Below are positions 17,667 through 26,147 of a stretch of 64,000 nt of DNA, piece after piece. Each line of letters opens with the position of its first letter. The stretch's first letter is position 1. This DNA comes from Microbacterium sp. CGR2. Lineage in GTDB: Bacteria; Actinomycetota; Actinomycetes; Actinomycetales; Microbacteriaceae. The notes beneath the pieces are model-generated. The model made no database searches and had not been told where the DNA came from. It was given only the letters and a program-made list of their open reading frames with translations. The stretch spans positions 1,302,001 through 1,366,000 of the forward strand of contig NZ_RBHX01000001.1 in NCBI RefSeq assembly GCF_003626735.1, read 5' to 3'. The position numbers and the translations under genes were made by a program.

Positions 17667-20200
17667 GCCGTCTCCTCGGACTCGGCAGATTCCGCGGCGA
17701 GGGGCAGCGAGATGACCATCGTGAGACCCCCACCAGGAGTGTCCTCGGGTGTCAAAGTACCGCCCATGCCTTCGGTGAAACCGCGGGACAGGGCGAGGCC
17801 GAGACCGAGGCCGGTGGTGTTGTCGGTGTCGCCGAACCGTTGGAACGGTTCGAAGATGCTGTCGCGCCGCTCCGGGGCGATACCCGCACCGCGGTCGATG
17901 ATGCGGATTTCGGCGCGGTCGCCGAGCGCGCTGGTGGAGACGATGACCCTGTTGCCGGCGGGCGCGTGACGGTGGGCATTGGCGAGCACGTTGACGAGCA
18001 CGCGCTCCAGCAGCACAGGATCGGCCAGCAGTGGGGGCAGGTCGGCATCGAGGGCGAGCTCGACGTCGGCGGGCCCGAGGCCCAGTTCATCAACGGCCGC
18101 CAAGACGGGGCCGGCGGCATCGATCCGTGAGGCGGAGACGCCGAGCACTCCCGCCTGCACACGGCTCACATCCAGCAGGTCGGTGACGAGCGCCGAGAGC
18201 TTCGCGAGACTCTCGTCCGCGGTCTCCAGCAGCTCGGCGCGGTCTGAGGCGGACAGCTCCTGCGCGCCGCGAAGCCCTCCGATCGCGGCGACGGCCGACG
18301 CGAGAGGGCGGCGAAGATCGTGACTGACGGCGGAGAGCAGGGCGCTGCGCATCTGGTCGGTCTCGGCGAGAGCTTCGGCCTCGCGGGCGGTGGCGCGGAG
18401 GTCGGTGTGTTCGATGGCGGCTGACAGCTGCGCCACGATCGCGTCGAGCAGGCGGCGTTCCGGGCCGGCCAGGGGAGCGCCGTGCAACTCCAACGTCGCG
18501 CGCGCGACGCCATCCGCACCGACACCGACGGGTACGGTGCTGGCGCGCCCGTCGGCCACCGGTTCACCGTCACGGGCGATGACCTCTCCGTCGGGTGCGA
18601 GCAGGCGCACGCCGCTCAGTCCGAATGCCTCCCGGGTACGGCTGACCAGGGCGAGCACGGCGTTGTCGCCGCGGAGCACATTGCCGGCGACCGCGGCGAG
18701 GAGTTCGGCCTCCGCGGCCGCGCGCTGAGCGGTGCGAGCTCGCCGTGCGGCCTGGTCGACGATGATGCTCACGAGGATCGCGATCAGGACGTAGAGCGCG
18801 AGGGCGAGCACGTGCAGCGGATGGGCGACGGTGATGGTGAAGAGCGGCGCGACGAAGAGGAAGTCCAGCGTGACGCCGGAGAGAACCGCGGCGAACACGG
18901 CAGGGCGCACGCCGCCGATCAGAGCGACCACCACCACGAGCAGCTGATAGGCGAGCACTTCGGCCGTGATCGATTCGGGGCTGCGGTAGGTGAACATCAC
19001 CCACGAAAGGATGGGGCCGATCAGGAGGGCGACGCCGAAGCCGAGCAGCTGCCGTCGCCAGCCCAGCGCGCCGCCGGTGACCCGAGGGAGGGCGAGGCGC
19101 CCGCCGGCGGCCGCGTGCGTGACGATGTGCACGTCGATGTCGCCGGAGCGCCGGATCACCTCGGCGCCGATCCCCGGCCCTGTCACTGCGGCGGTCAGTC
19201 GGCCGCGCCTGCTGACCCCGATGACCAGCTGGGTGGCGTCGGCTCCCTGGGCGAATTCGACGAGGGTGCCGGGGATGTCGTCGCCGACGACCTGGTGGTA
19301 GCTGCCGCCGAGGGACTCCACAAGTGCCCGCTGCGCGGCGAGAGTGCCCGGCGTCTCATCGCGCAGCCCGTCCTGTGCGGAGACGTGCACGGCGAGCAGC
19401 TCTCCTCCGGCGGAGCGCGCCGCGATGCGGGCGCCTCGTCGCAGGAGCGTCTCACCCTCCGGTCCTCCGGTGAGCGCGACGACGACCCGCTCGCGAGCCT
19501 GCCAGGCGCTTTCGATGCCCTGCGCCGCGCGATACGTGCGCAGGGCGCTGTCGACCTCGTCGGCGAGCCAGAGAAGCGCGAGTTCTCGGAGCGCAGTGAG
19601 GTTGCCGAGGCGGAAGTAGTTCGACAGAGCCGCGTCGATACGCTCCGCCGGATACACCTGGCCGGCGGCGAGTCGATCGCGCAGCGACTGCGGGGCGAGG
19701 TCGACGACCTCGATCTCGTCGGCGGCACGGACCACGGCATCCGGGATGGTCTCCTGCTGGGCGATGCCGGTGATCTTCTCCACGACCGCGTTCAAAGACT
19801 CGACGTGCTGCACGTTGACGGTGGTGATGACGTCGATGCCCGCCGCGAGCAGCTGCTCGACGTCCTGCCACCGCTTCCGATGCTCGGACCCGGGACTGTT
19901 CGTGTGGGCGAGCTCGTCGACCAAAGCGATCTCGGGGGAACGGGCGAGGACGGCGCCGAGGTCGAGTTCGGTCAGGGGCACGCCGCGGTGATCGTCCACG
20001 CGGCGAGGGATCACCGGCAAGCCGACGGTCTGCGCCTGAGTCGCCGCCCGACCGTGGGTCTCGACGATCGCGATGACGACGTCGTGCCCTTCCTCCTGCA
20101 ACCGACGGCCTTCGCCGAGCATCTCGAAGGTCTTGCCGACGCCGGGGGCGGCGCCCAGCAGAACGCGAAGACGGCCGCGGTGTGACCGCTCTGCGCTCAT
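17663..20200 (-). CDS. kdpD: KdpD sensor histidine kinase
   Basis: An 845-residue membrane sensor kinase for potassium/turgor. The N-terminal KdpD domain carries Walker A GAAPGVGKT (about 16-24) and VDELAHTN. A universal-stress-protein-like domain follows (about 230-370). Four membrane helices lie at about residues 385-485, then a GAF-like segment. The dimerisation helix has the phospho-acceptor His near 627 in SAVSHDLRRPLAS, and the ATPase shows N (NVLANAHRHAP), G1 (DRGAGIAPE), F (FEPFQRFG) and G2 (GLGLGLAL) boxes. Full length for the family. It overlaps kdpC by four bases and kdpE by four. All domains look intact. Confidence 0.95.
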   Translation of the reverse strand: MSAERSHRGRLRVLLGAAPGVGKTFEMLGEGRRLQEEGHDVVIAIVETHGRAATQAQTVGLPVIPRRVDDHRGVPLTELDLGAVLARSPEIALVDELAHTNSPGSEHRKRWQDVEQLLAAGIDVITTVNVQHVESLNAVVEKITGIAQQETIPDAVVRAADEIEVVDLAPQSLRDRLAAGQVYPAERIDAALSNYFRLGNLTALRELALLWLADEVDSALRTYRAAQGIESAWQARERVVVALTGGPEGETLLRRGARIAARSAGGELLAVHVSAQDGLRDETPGTLAAQRALVESLGGSYHQVVGDDIPGTLVEFAQGADATQLVIGVSRRGRLTAAVTGPGIGAEVIRRSGDIDVHIVTHAAAGGRLALPRVTGGALGWRRQLLGFGVALLIGPILSWVMFTYRSPESITAEVLAYQLLVVVVALIGGVRPAVFAAVLSGVTLDFLFVAPLFTITVAHPLHVLALALYVLIAILVSIIVDQAARRARTAQRAAAEAELLAAVAGNVLRGDNAVLALVSRTREAFGLSGVRLLAPDGEVIARDGEPVADGRASTVPVGVGADGVARATLELHGAPLAGPERRLLDAIVAQLSAAIEHTDLRATAREAEALAETDQMRSALLSAVSHDLRRPLASAVAAIGGLRGAQELSASDRAELLETADESLAKLSALVTDLLDVSRVQAGVLGVSASRIDAAGPVLAAVDELGLGPADVELALDADLPPLLADPVLLERVLVNVLANAHRHAPAGNRVIVSTSALGDRAEIRIIDRGAGIAPERRDSIFEPFQRFGDTDNTTGLGLGLALSRGFTEGMGGTLTPEDTPGGGLTMVISLPLAAESAESEETA

Positions 20201-20799
20201 TCACTCTCCCGGTCGTCCAGCGCGAGGTTGAGTTCGGCGACGTTGATGCGTTGCTCGCCGAGGAATCCCAGATCCCGCCCTTGAATCCTAGACTCCACGA
20301 GGGTGCGCACCTCCTCCGTGCTCAGGCCTCTGGCCTCGGCGACGCGTGTGACCTGGAGCAGCGCGTACGCGACGCTGATGTGAGGATCGAGGCCGGAAGC
20401 GGACGCGGTGACGGCGTCGGCGGGGACTCCGTCGACGGAGACCCCCTCGCGCTCCGCGATCGCCGACCGGCGCTCCTCGATGGCCGCGACGAGGTCGGGG
20501 TTCTCCGGCCCGAGGTTGCTGCCACCGGACGCCGTGCCGTCGTAGCCGTCGCCGGCTGCCGACGGACGCGACTGGAAGTACTCGGGCAGCGCGTCGCCCT
20601 CGGCATCCTGGAACGACTGCCCGATGAGCGCGCTTCCCCGGTCGCCGTCCAGCGGGGAGCCGTTCGCCTGCCACGGCAACGCGAGCTGACCGATCCCGGT
20701 GACCAGCAGCGTGTACCCGACGCCGAGCACGAGGGTGAGGACGAGTATCGCGCGGACGGCGACGCCGGCGGTGCGGACAGTGCTGCGAGTGGATGACAT
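20197..20799 (-). CDS. kdpC: KdpC potassium-transporting ATPase subunit C
   Basis: A 200-residue subunit of the KdpFABC potassium pump, with one N-terminal membrane helix (about 11-35) and an outside-facing domain that helps the complex reach high K+ affinity. Family landmarks are YTLLVTGIGQL, GSALIGQSF, YFQSRPSAAG, the S-N-L-G-P-x-N-P motif, SASGLDPHISVAYA and the closing VNVAELNLALD-type segment (here INVAELNLALD). Forty-two bases separate it from kdpB; it overlaps kdpD by four bases. Length agrees with KdpC from other actinobacteria. Confidence 0.95.
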   Translation of the reverse strand: MSSTRSTVRTAGVAVRAILVLTLVLGVGYTLLVTGIGQLALPWQANGSPLDGDRGSALIGQSFQDAEGDALPEYFQSRPSAAGDGYDGTASGGSNLGPENPDLVAAIEERRSAIAEREGVSVDGVPADAVTASASGLDPHISVAYALLQVTRVAEARGLSTEEVRTLVESRIQGRDLGFLGEQRINVAELNLALDDRESE

Positions 20800-20841
20800 G
20801 GAGTGCCTTCTTTGCGGGTCGGAAGCCGGGTCGGAGATGGA

Positions 20842-23112
20842 TCAGAAGCCGGGGATCAGGCTCATGAGGAGATCGATGAGCTTGATGCCGACGAAGGGGG
20901 CGACCACCCCGCCGAGGCCGTAGATCAACAGGTTGCGCTGCAGGATCTGCGAGGCGCTCGCCGGCCGGTACTTCACGCCCCGCAGCGCGAGGGGGATCAG
21001 GAAGACGATCACGATCGCGTTGAAGATGATCGCGCTCGTCACGGCGGATGCCGGGGAGTGCAGCTGCATCACGTTGAGCGCCGCGAGCCCGGGGAAGATG
21101 CCCATGAACATGGCGGGGATGATGGCGAAGTACTTCGCGACATCGTTGGCCAACGAGAACGTGGTGAGCGCACCCCGGGTGATCAGCAGCTGCTTGCCGA
21201 TGCGGACGATGTCGATGAGCTTCGTCGGGTCCGAGTCGAGGTCGACCATGTTGCCGGCCTCCTTCGCAGCCGACGTGCCGGTGTTCATCGCGACTCCGAC
21301 ATCCGCCTGCGCGAGTGCGGGAGCGTCATTCGTGCCGTCGCCGGTCATCGCGACCAGTCGCCCGCCCTCCTGCTCGCGTCGGATGAGGGCGAGCTTGTCC
21401 TCCGGGGTGGCCTCGGCGAGGAAGTCGTCGACTCCGGCCTCCGCGGCGATCGCCTTGGCTGTCAGCGGGTTGTCGCCCGTGATCATGACCGTGCGGATGC
21501 CCATGCTGCGGAGCTCCTCGAACCGCGCGCGGAGTCCGTCCTTCACGATGTCCTTCAGGTGCACGACGCCGAGGACCCGGGCGCCCTCCCTGTTGTTGCG
21601 TGCGACTTGTCGGGAGATTTCACGGATGTCGGCCCGATTCGCGGCATCCGGCCCGACATGTGTACTTTCTCCCGACAAGTGTGCCGCCGCAGGACTCGCG
21701 GGGACGACCGCGACGACGAGAGGTGTGCCGCCGCTCTGGGCGACAGCATCCGTTCTGGTGCTGAGTTCCTGGTCCACCTCGTCGAGACCGAGCCACGCCG
21801 CCACCGCGGACGCCGCACCCTTGCGGATCTGTGTGCCGTCGGCAAGGTCGAGGCCGCTCATGCGGGTCTGGGCGGTGAAGGGCACCACGACCGCATCCGC
21901 CGGCTGCTCGACCCGGATGTCGTGAGCCTCGGCGAGCTGGACGATCGAGGCGCCCTCGGGGGTGGGATCTGCGAGCGACGAGAGCGCGGCGACCCGCAGC
22001 AGCTCGTCGGCATCGACACCGGGGAGGGGAAGCACCTCGTGCGCTCGCCGGTTGCCGTACGTGATCGTGCCCGTCTTGTCGAGCAGCAGCGTGGTGACGT
22101 CGCCCGCGGCTTCGACCGCTCGCCCCGACATCGCCAGGACGTTGCGCTGCACGAGCCGGTCCATGCCCGCGATGCCGATGGCCGACAGCAGGGCGCCGAT
22201 GGTCGTGGGGATGAGACACACCAGCAGTGCGATCAGCACCGGGATGCTCACGGGAGACGCGGCATACGCGGCGATCGGGTTAAGCGCGAGGACCACCACG
22301 ACGAACACGATCGACAGGCTCGCGAGCAGGATGTTGAGGGCGATCTCGTTCGGCGTGCGCTGCCGACTCGCGCCCTCGACGAGAGCGATCATCCGGTCGA
22401 CGAAGGTCTCTCCCGGCTTCGAGGTGATGCGCACCACGATGCGGTCCGACAGCACCCGGGTTCCGCCGGTGACGGCGCTGCGATCACCGCCGGACTCGCG
22501 GACGACCGGGGCGCTCTCACCGGTGATCGCGGATTCGTCGACCGTCGCGATCCCGGCGATGATGTCGCCGTCACCGGGGACGAGCTCACCCGCGGACACG
22601 ACGACGACGTCGTCTCGCTGCAGCTCTGCCGACGAGACCTGCACCGTCTCGGCATGCTCGGCGGCCGCATCCGCCTTCTGGTCGTAGCCGACGACCTGTC
22701 GTGCCTGGGTGCTCGTCCGGGTCTCGCGCAGACTCGCGGCCTGGGCCTTGCCGCGGCCTTCCGCCACCGACTCGGCGACGTTGGCGAAGAACACCGTGAG
22801 CCACAACCAGACGGCGATTCCCCAGGTGAACGGCGCCGGGATGGGCGTGCCTCCGGAATCGGCGGGCCCGCCCAAGAACGGTTCGGCGACGGCGAGCACG
22901 GTGGTGAAGGCGGCGCCCACCCACACCAGCATCATCACGGGATTGCGGGCGAGGGCGGCGGGGTTGAGTTTGCGCACCGCGCCGGGCCCCGCCTCGACGA
23001 GTTGCGACCAGCCGAAGGCGCGGGCAGGTTTCGACTCGGTCTCGGTCGTTGAGCGAGCGGAGCGAGACGAAACGTCACGTGCGGCGGCAGGAGAGGTGGT
23101 GTCGATGGACAT
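20842..23112 (-). CDS. kdpB: KdpB P-type ATPase subunit with two repeat-derived insertions
   Basis: The catalytic P-type ATPase subunit of the KdpFABC pump; ATP drives phosphorylation of Asp345 in DKTGT. Also visible are TGES (actuator), [10 protein letters not shown] and [18 protein letters not shown] (P domain), and the conserved C-terminal helices. At 756 residues it is about 70 longer than E. coli KdpB (682). Part of the excess is a block of about 40 residues at 470-509, between TPLVVAV and [11 protein letters not shown], where other KdpB proteins as recalled have only a few residues (for example VVVEGSRVLGV). Residues 478-503 of it are encoded by a 76-bp double-hairpin repeat. A second repeat encodes residues 14-24. 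The frame is intact, so the gene should be expressed; the inserted loop lies at the N/P domain boundary. Confidence 0.93.
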   Translation of the reverse strand: MSIDTTSPAAARDVSSRSARSTTETESKPARAFGWSQLVEAGPGAVRKLNPAALARNPVMMLVWVGAAFTTVLAVAEPFLGGPADSGGTPIPAPFTWGIAVWLWLTVFFANVAESVAEGRGKAQAASLRETRTSTQARQVVGYDQKADAAAEHAETVQVSSAELQRDDVVVVSAGELVPGDGDIIAGIATVDESAITGESAPVVRESGGDRSAVTGGTRVLSDRIVVRITSKPGETFVDRMIALVEGASRQRTPNEIALNILLASLSIVFVVVVLALNPIAAYAASPVSIPVLIALLVCLIPTTIGALLSAIGIAGMDRLVQRNVLAMSGRAVEAAGDVTTLLLDKTGTITYGNRRAHEVLPLPGVDADELLRVAALSSLADPTPEGASIVQLAEAHDIRVEQPADAVVVPFTAQTRMSGLDLADGTQIRKGAASAVAAWLGLDEVDQELSTRTDAVAQSGGTPLVVAVVPASPAAAHLSGESTHVGPDAANRADIREISRQVARNNREGARVLGVVHLKDIVKDGLRARFEELRSMGIRTVMITGDNPLTAKAIAAEAGVDDFLAEATPEDKLALIRREQEGGRLVAMTGDGTNDAPALAQADVGVAMNTGTSAAKEAGNMVDLDSDPTKLIDIVRIGKQLLITRGALTTFSLANDVAKYFAIIPAMFMGIFPGLAALNVMQLHSPASAVTSAIIFNAIVIVFLIPLALRGVKYRPASASQILQRNLLIYGLGGVVAPFVGIKLIDLLMSLIPGF
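21605..21680 (-). repeat. 76-bp double-hairpin repeat element inside kdpB
   Basis: Perfect 13-bp terminal inverted repeats (ACTTGTCGGGAGA at 21605-21617, TCTCCCGACAAGT at 21668-21680) enclose a second hairpin with arms ATGTCGG and CCGACAT (21626-21632, 21653-21659, extendable to about 12 bp with two mismatches). Blocks TCGGGAG, TTTCAC, GGCCCG, CGGCATCCG and GACAAGTGTG recur in order in the intergenic element at 28747-28830. The element is read in frame as KdpB residues 478-503. Confidence 0.8.
23043..23073 (-). repeat. 31-bp dispersed repeat in the 5' end of kdpB
   Basis: Reverse complement of the sequence at 60678-60708 with one mismatch in 31. The core GAGCGAGCGGAGCGAG is rich in GAGCG/CGCTC. 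Here it is translated as KdpB residues 14-24 ([11 protein letters not shown]), within an N-terminal extension absent from E. coli KdpB. Confidence 0.8.
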
Positions 23113-23113
23113 G

Positions 23114-24793
23114 TCAGATGAGTCCTTCAGCGAGGGGGCCCAGCGCGAGCACGGGGAAATAGGTGAGTGCGGTGACGATCACGGTCACGGCGACGAGCAG
23201 GCCGACGAACTGCGGCCGATGGGTGGGGAGGGTGCCCGTGGTGGAGGGGATGCGCTCCTGCGCGGCGAGGGAGCCCGCCAGCGCCAGCACGAGCACGATC
23301 GGCAGGAATCGGCCGAGGAGCATCGCGACACCCAGTGCGGTGTTGAACCACGGGGTGTTCGCGGTGAGGCCGGCGAATGCCGAGCCGTTGTTGTTCGCGG
23401 CCGAGGTGAACGCGTAGAGCACTTCACTCATCCCGTGCACACCTGGATTGAGGATGCTCGTCGACTCGACGTCTTCGCGGATGCCCGGCACCGCGAAACT
23501 CAATGCCGTGCCCCCGAGGACGAGGGTCGGCACCACGAGGATGTAGAGGCTGGCGAGCTTGATCTCACGCGGTGTGATCCGCTTGCCGAGGTACTCCGGG
23601 GTGCGTCCGACGAGCAGGCCACCGACGAACACCGCGATGATCGCCAGCACCAGCATCCCGTACAGGCCGGAGCCGACCCCGCCGGGAGCGACCTCGCCGA
23701 GCATCATGTTCAGCATCGGCATCATGCCGCCGAGAGCCGTGTACGAGTCGTGCATCGAGTTGACGGCGCCGGTCGAGGTGAGCGTGCTGGCGCTGCCGAA
23801 GAGGGTGGAGCCGAGGATGCCGAAGCGCTGCTCCTTGCCCTCCAGAGCCGCTCCCGCGAGTTCCGGGGCGCTGCCTCGGCCGGCCAGCTCGATGGCCGAC
23901 AGTGCAAAGGTCGAGACGAGGAAGATCATGCCCATGACCGCGGCGATCGCATAGCCCTGGCGGTGGTCGCCGATCATGCGGCCGAACGTGCGGGGAAGGG
24001 CGAACGGGATCACGAGGATCAGCAGGATCTCGACGAGGTTCGTCCAGCCGGTCGGGTTCTCGAAGGGGTGGGCGGAGTTGGCGTTGAAGAACCCGCCGCC
24101 GTTCGTGCCGAGGAGCTTGATCGCCTCCTGCGAGGCGACCGGGCCGCCCGGGAGAGTCTGCGTTCCGCCGGAGACCGTGGTGACGTCGGTGAATCCGCCG
24201 AAGTTCTGAATGACCCCGCCGGCGAGGAGCGTCACCGCGCCGATCAGCGCGAGCGGGACGAGCAGGCGTCCGAGGCCGCGGGTCAGATCGACCCAGAAGT
24301 TCCCGATCGTCGGTGAGGCACGGCGTGCGAGGCCGCGGATCAGCGCGATCGCGATCGCGAGGCCGACCGCTGCGGAGACGAAGTTCTGCACGGTGAGGCC
24401 GGCGAGCTGAACGACGTAGCCCATCGTCTGCTCGGGCGAGTAGGACTGCCAGTTCGTATTGGCGACGAACGACGCCGCGGTGTTGAACGCGAGCCCCTCG
24501 GGCACGGCGGGCAGGCCGAGCGAGGCGGGCAGGAACGCCTGCAGTCGTTGCAGTCCGTAGACGAGAAGGAAGCCCACCAGTGAGAAGGCGAGGACGCTTC
24601 GTGCGTATGCGCGCCAGGTCTGCTCCGCGCGGGAGTCGACGCCGATGAGGCGGTACAGGCCGCGTTCGATGCGGAGATCGCGCGGAGACGAGTAGACGTG
24701 GGCGATGTAGTCGCCGAGGGGGCGATACAGCACGACGAGCACGACCACGACGGCGATGGCCTGCAGGATGCCGAACCAGATCGACGCGTCCAT
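23114..24793 (-). CDS. kdpA: KdpA potassium-binding and translocating subunit
   Basis: The 559-residue channel-like subunit of the Kdp pump, of the superfamily of K+ transporters, with about ten membrane helices and four repeated selectivity segments. Landmarks are [10 protein letters not shown] near the N-terminus, [19 protein letters not shown], the second selectivity segment [20 protein letters not shown] and a later [18 protein letters not shown], all hallmarks of KdpA. It starts one base past the kdpF stop (ATG inside ATGA) and ends one base before kdpB. No truncation or unusual insertion is visible. Confidence 0.96.
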   Translation of the reverse strand: MDASIWFGILQAIAVVVVLVVLYRPLGDYIAHVYSSPRDLRIERGLYRLIGVDSRAEQTWRAYARSVLAFSLVGFLLVYGLQRLQAFLPASLGLPAVPEGLAFNTAASFVANTNWQSYSPEQTMGYVVQLAGLTVQNFVSAAVGLAIAIALIRGLARRASPTIGNFWVDLTRGLGRLLVPLALIGAVTLLAGGVIQNFGGFTDVTTVSGGTQTLPGGPVASQEAIKLLGTNGGGFFNANSAHPFENPTGWTNLVEILLILVIPFALPRTFGRMIGDHRQGYAIAAVMGMIFLVSTFALSAIELAGRGSAPELAGAALEGKEQRFGILGSTLFGSASTLTSTGAVNSMHDSYTALGGMMPMLNMMLGEVAPGGVGSGLYGMLVLAIIAVFVGGLLVGRTPEYLGKRITPREIKLASLYILVVPTLVLGGTALSFAVPGIREDVESTSILNPGVHGMSEVLYAFTSAANNNGSAFAGLTANTPWFNTALGVAMLLGRFLPIVLVLALAGSLAAQERIPSTTGTLPTHRPQFVGLLVAVTVIVTALTYFPVLALGPLAEGLI

Positions 24794-24882
24794 CAGAACC
24801 GCTCCGGCGCGACGAGAGCGACCACGAGGTAGACGACGGCGGCGACCGCGAGGGCGGCGGCGGCGATCTCGAAGACGATCAC
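24793..24882 (-). CDS. kdpF: KdpF small stabilising subunit
   Basis: A 29-residue single-helix membrane peptide ([19 protein letters not shown]) that ends in A-P-E-R-F, the classic KdpF tail (A-L-x-x-P-E-R-F). It stabilises the KdpFABC complex in the membrane. The GTG start is preceded by AGAGG-type bases and overlaps the stop of the upstream small ORF (GTGA); its own TGA overlaps the kdpA ATG. The gene is short enough to be missed by default length cut-offs. Confidence 0.92.
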   Translation of the reverse strand: MIVFEIAAAALAVAAVVYLVVALVAPERF

Positions 24883-25019
24883 GAGAGGTCCTCTCCGGTC
24901 ACGGCTTCGCGGCGAGCGGAGGCGCCCCGGCGCGGGCCGGGGCGTTCCACGCCGGAGGCGACCAAGGAGACGAGGGAGAAGAGCGCAATAGTCAGCGCGA
25001 TGTAGAGGATGTCGAGCAC
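24879..25019 (-). CDS. Small membrane protein heading the kdp operon
   Basis: A 46-residue protein: one hydrophobic helix ([25 protein letters not shown]) followed by a basic, Arg-rich tail. The only in-frame start is GTG at 25019, since a TGA closes the frame about 20 codons upstream. Its stop overlaps the kdpF GTG (GTGA), so it is coupled to the operon. Small proteins beginning with a similar LDxxYIALTI helix precede kdpF in many actinobacteria, but no function is assigned. It could be a second accessory subunit of the Kdp complex, by analogy with KdpF. Confidence 0.7.
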   Translation of the reverse strand: MLDILYIALTIALFSLVSLVASGVERPGPRRGASARREAVTGEDLS

Positions 25020-25354
25020 GCTGTCGATCCAACTCCCGCGCGGGCTCCGCTTCCGCGATCCTCACGCTTTCCCTACGGTTTCCCGCCCGACCCATGCGCG
25101 TTGCTCACGGCATCCGACTTTCTGCGCGGGCTCCGGTCGCACTTTCGGCCGGGCTGGCCGGTCTCCTTTCCGTTCCGGTCGCACTTTCGGCCGGGCTGGT
25201 CGGCCGGAGGCGGCGGCAACTGCGACCGGAATCGACGCCTACTGGTCGGTAGTAGCACGAACTGCGACCGGAGCGGTCGACCCTCACGAAATCGTTCAAG
25301 GGGGCGTCGCGGATCCACAGCCCATTCCGATCACGAACCCGTAACGTCGAGGAC
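25020..25354. other. Intergenic region between the kdp operon and the alarmone synthetase
   Basis: A 335-base gap between two divergent transcription units. It must hold the kdp promoter and that of the synthetase, yet no convincing -35/-10 pair was picked out. Much of it is occupied by four copies of the CCGGTCGCA repeat. No riboswitch fold or further ORF with a plausible ribosome site was recognised. Confidence 0.6.
25131..25273. repeat. CCGGTCGCA repeat family, locus A (four copies)
   Basis: Two direct copies begin TCCGGTCGCACTTTCGGCC (25132 and 25174; each about 26 bases, identical to GGGCTGG). Two copies follow in opposite orientation with core AACTGCGACCGGA (25218-25230 and 25260-25272). 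The copies can pair as inverted repeats. The same core appears at 56232-56331. Confidence 0.75.
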
Positions 25355-26053
25355 ATGACGTCGCTGCAGGTCACCGAGGATGCGATCAACGAGGCCCGTG
25401 AACTGCGTGACGAGTTCCAGCGTTTCCTGCGCGAGTACGAGTTCGGGATGCGCGAGGTCGAGACGAAGATCTCGATCCTTCGTGACGAGTTCACCCACGA
25501 TCACGCGTACAACCCGATCGAGCACGTCAAGAGTCGGCTGAAGACGCCGGACAGCATCGTGGAGAAGATCGCGCGCAAGGGCATCGCGGAGCCCGACTTC
25601 GAACGCATCCGCGCCGAGATCACCGACATCGCGGGGGTGCGGGTGACGTGCAGCTTCGTCGCCGACGTGTACCGGCTCTTCGATCTCCTCACCGCTCAGG
25701 ACGATGTCACGGTGCGGACGGTGAAGGACTACATCGCCTCGCCGAAGGAGAACGGCTACAAGAGCCTGCACGCCATCATCGAGGTGCCGGTGTTCCTGTC
25801 GACCGGTGCGCTGACGGTGCCGGTCGAAGTGCAGTTCCGCACCATCGCGATGGACTTCTGGGCCAGCCTCGAGCACAAGATCTACTACAAGTTCTCGAAC
25901 CGCGTCCCCTCCCACCTCGTCGACAGCCTGACCGAGGCCGCGGATGCCGCCGCCGAGCTCGACAGCCGCATGGAGCGCCTGCACCGCGAGGCCCACGGCA
26001 CGCCGCACGCAACCCTCGCTCCGCCACCCCCGCCGCACATCGTCGAGGTCTGA
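25355..26053 (+). CDS. Small alarmone synthetase (GTP pyrophosphokinase, RelQ/YjbM type)
   Basis: A 232-residue stand-alone (p)ppGpp synthetase that transfers pyrophosphate from ATP to GDP/GTP. The RelA/SpoT synthetase core is clear: HVKSRLKTPDSIVEKI, ITDIAGVRVTCSFVADVYRLFDLL, the catalytic DYIASPKENGYKSLHAII, and VEVQFRTIAMDFWASLEHKIYYK. No hydrolase, TGS or ACT domain is present, which separates it from long RelA/Rel. The C-terminus is a Pro-rich tail (about 220-228) without known role. The ATG at 25355 lies 22 bases after the last repeat-rich bases. It gives a route for stress-induced alarmone synthesis independent of ribosomes. Confidence 0.93.
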   Translation: MTSLQVTEDAINEARELRDEFQRFLREYEFGMREVETKISILRDEFTHDHAYNPIEHVKSRLKTPDSIVEKIARKGIAEPDFERIRAEITDIAGVRVTCSFVADVYRLFDLLTAQDDVTVRTVKDYIASPKENGYKSLHAIIEVPVFLSTGALTVPVEVQFRTIAMDFWASLEHKIYYKFSNRVPSHLVDSLTEAADAAAELDSRMERLHREAHGTPHATLAPPPPPHIVEV

Positions 26054-26096
26054 CGGCGCGCCGTTCCATCCGATCGCGGCCTGTCTCCGAACAACG

Positions 26097-26132
26097 GGTG
26101 AGCCCACCGTCAGGTGAGCACACCGTCAGGTG
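26097..26132 (+). repeat. 16-bp tandem direct repeat before the molybdoenzyme gene
   Basis: Two adjacent copies of GGTGAGCMCACCGTCA (M is C then A; 15 of 16 identical) at 26097 and 26113, followed by a third GGTG. Each unit contains the small dyad GGTG-NNNN-CACC. Location 15-50 bases before the ATG of the sulfite-oxidase-like gene suggests operator or leader function. Confidence 0.65.
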
Positions 26133-26147
26133 GCAGAGGAGACGATC

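Noticed and set aside
21605..21680. Frameshift or assembly error in kdpB
   Set aside because: The reading frame is open through the whole insertion and both flanks match KdpB in the same frame.
20803..23052. 749-codon open frame on the plus strand opposite kdpB, and similar long frames (18482-20185, 25776-28292, 34997-36889)
   Set aside because: They are antisense or off-frame shadows of well-supported genes, produced by high GC; their translations are low-complexity Arg/Asp/His-rich sequences with no family signals.
26050..26066. ACGGCGCGCCGT palindrome after the alarmone synthetase as a terminator
   Set aside because: It has no loop and no T tract; it is more likely chance in GC-rich DNA.
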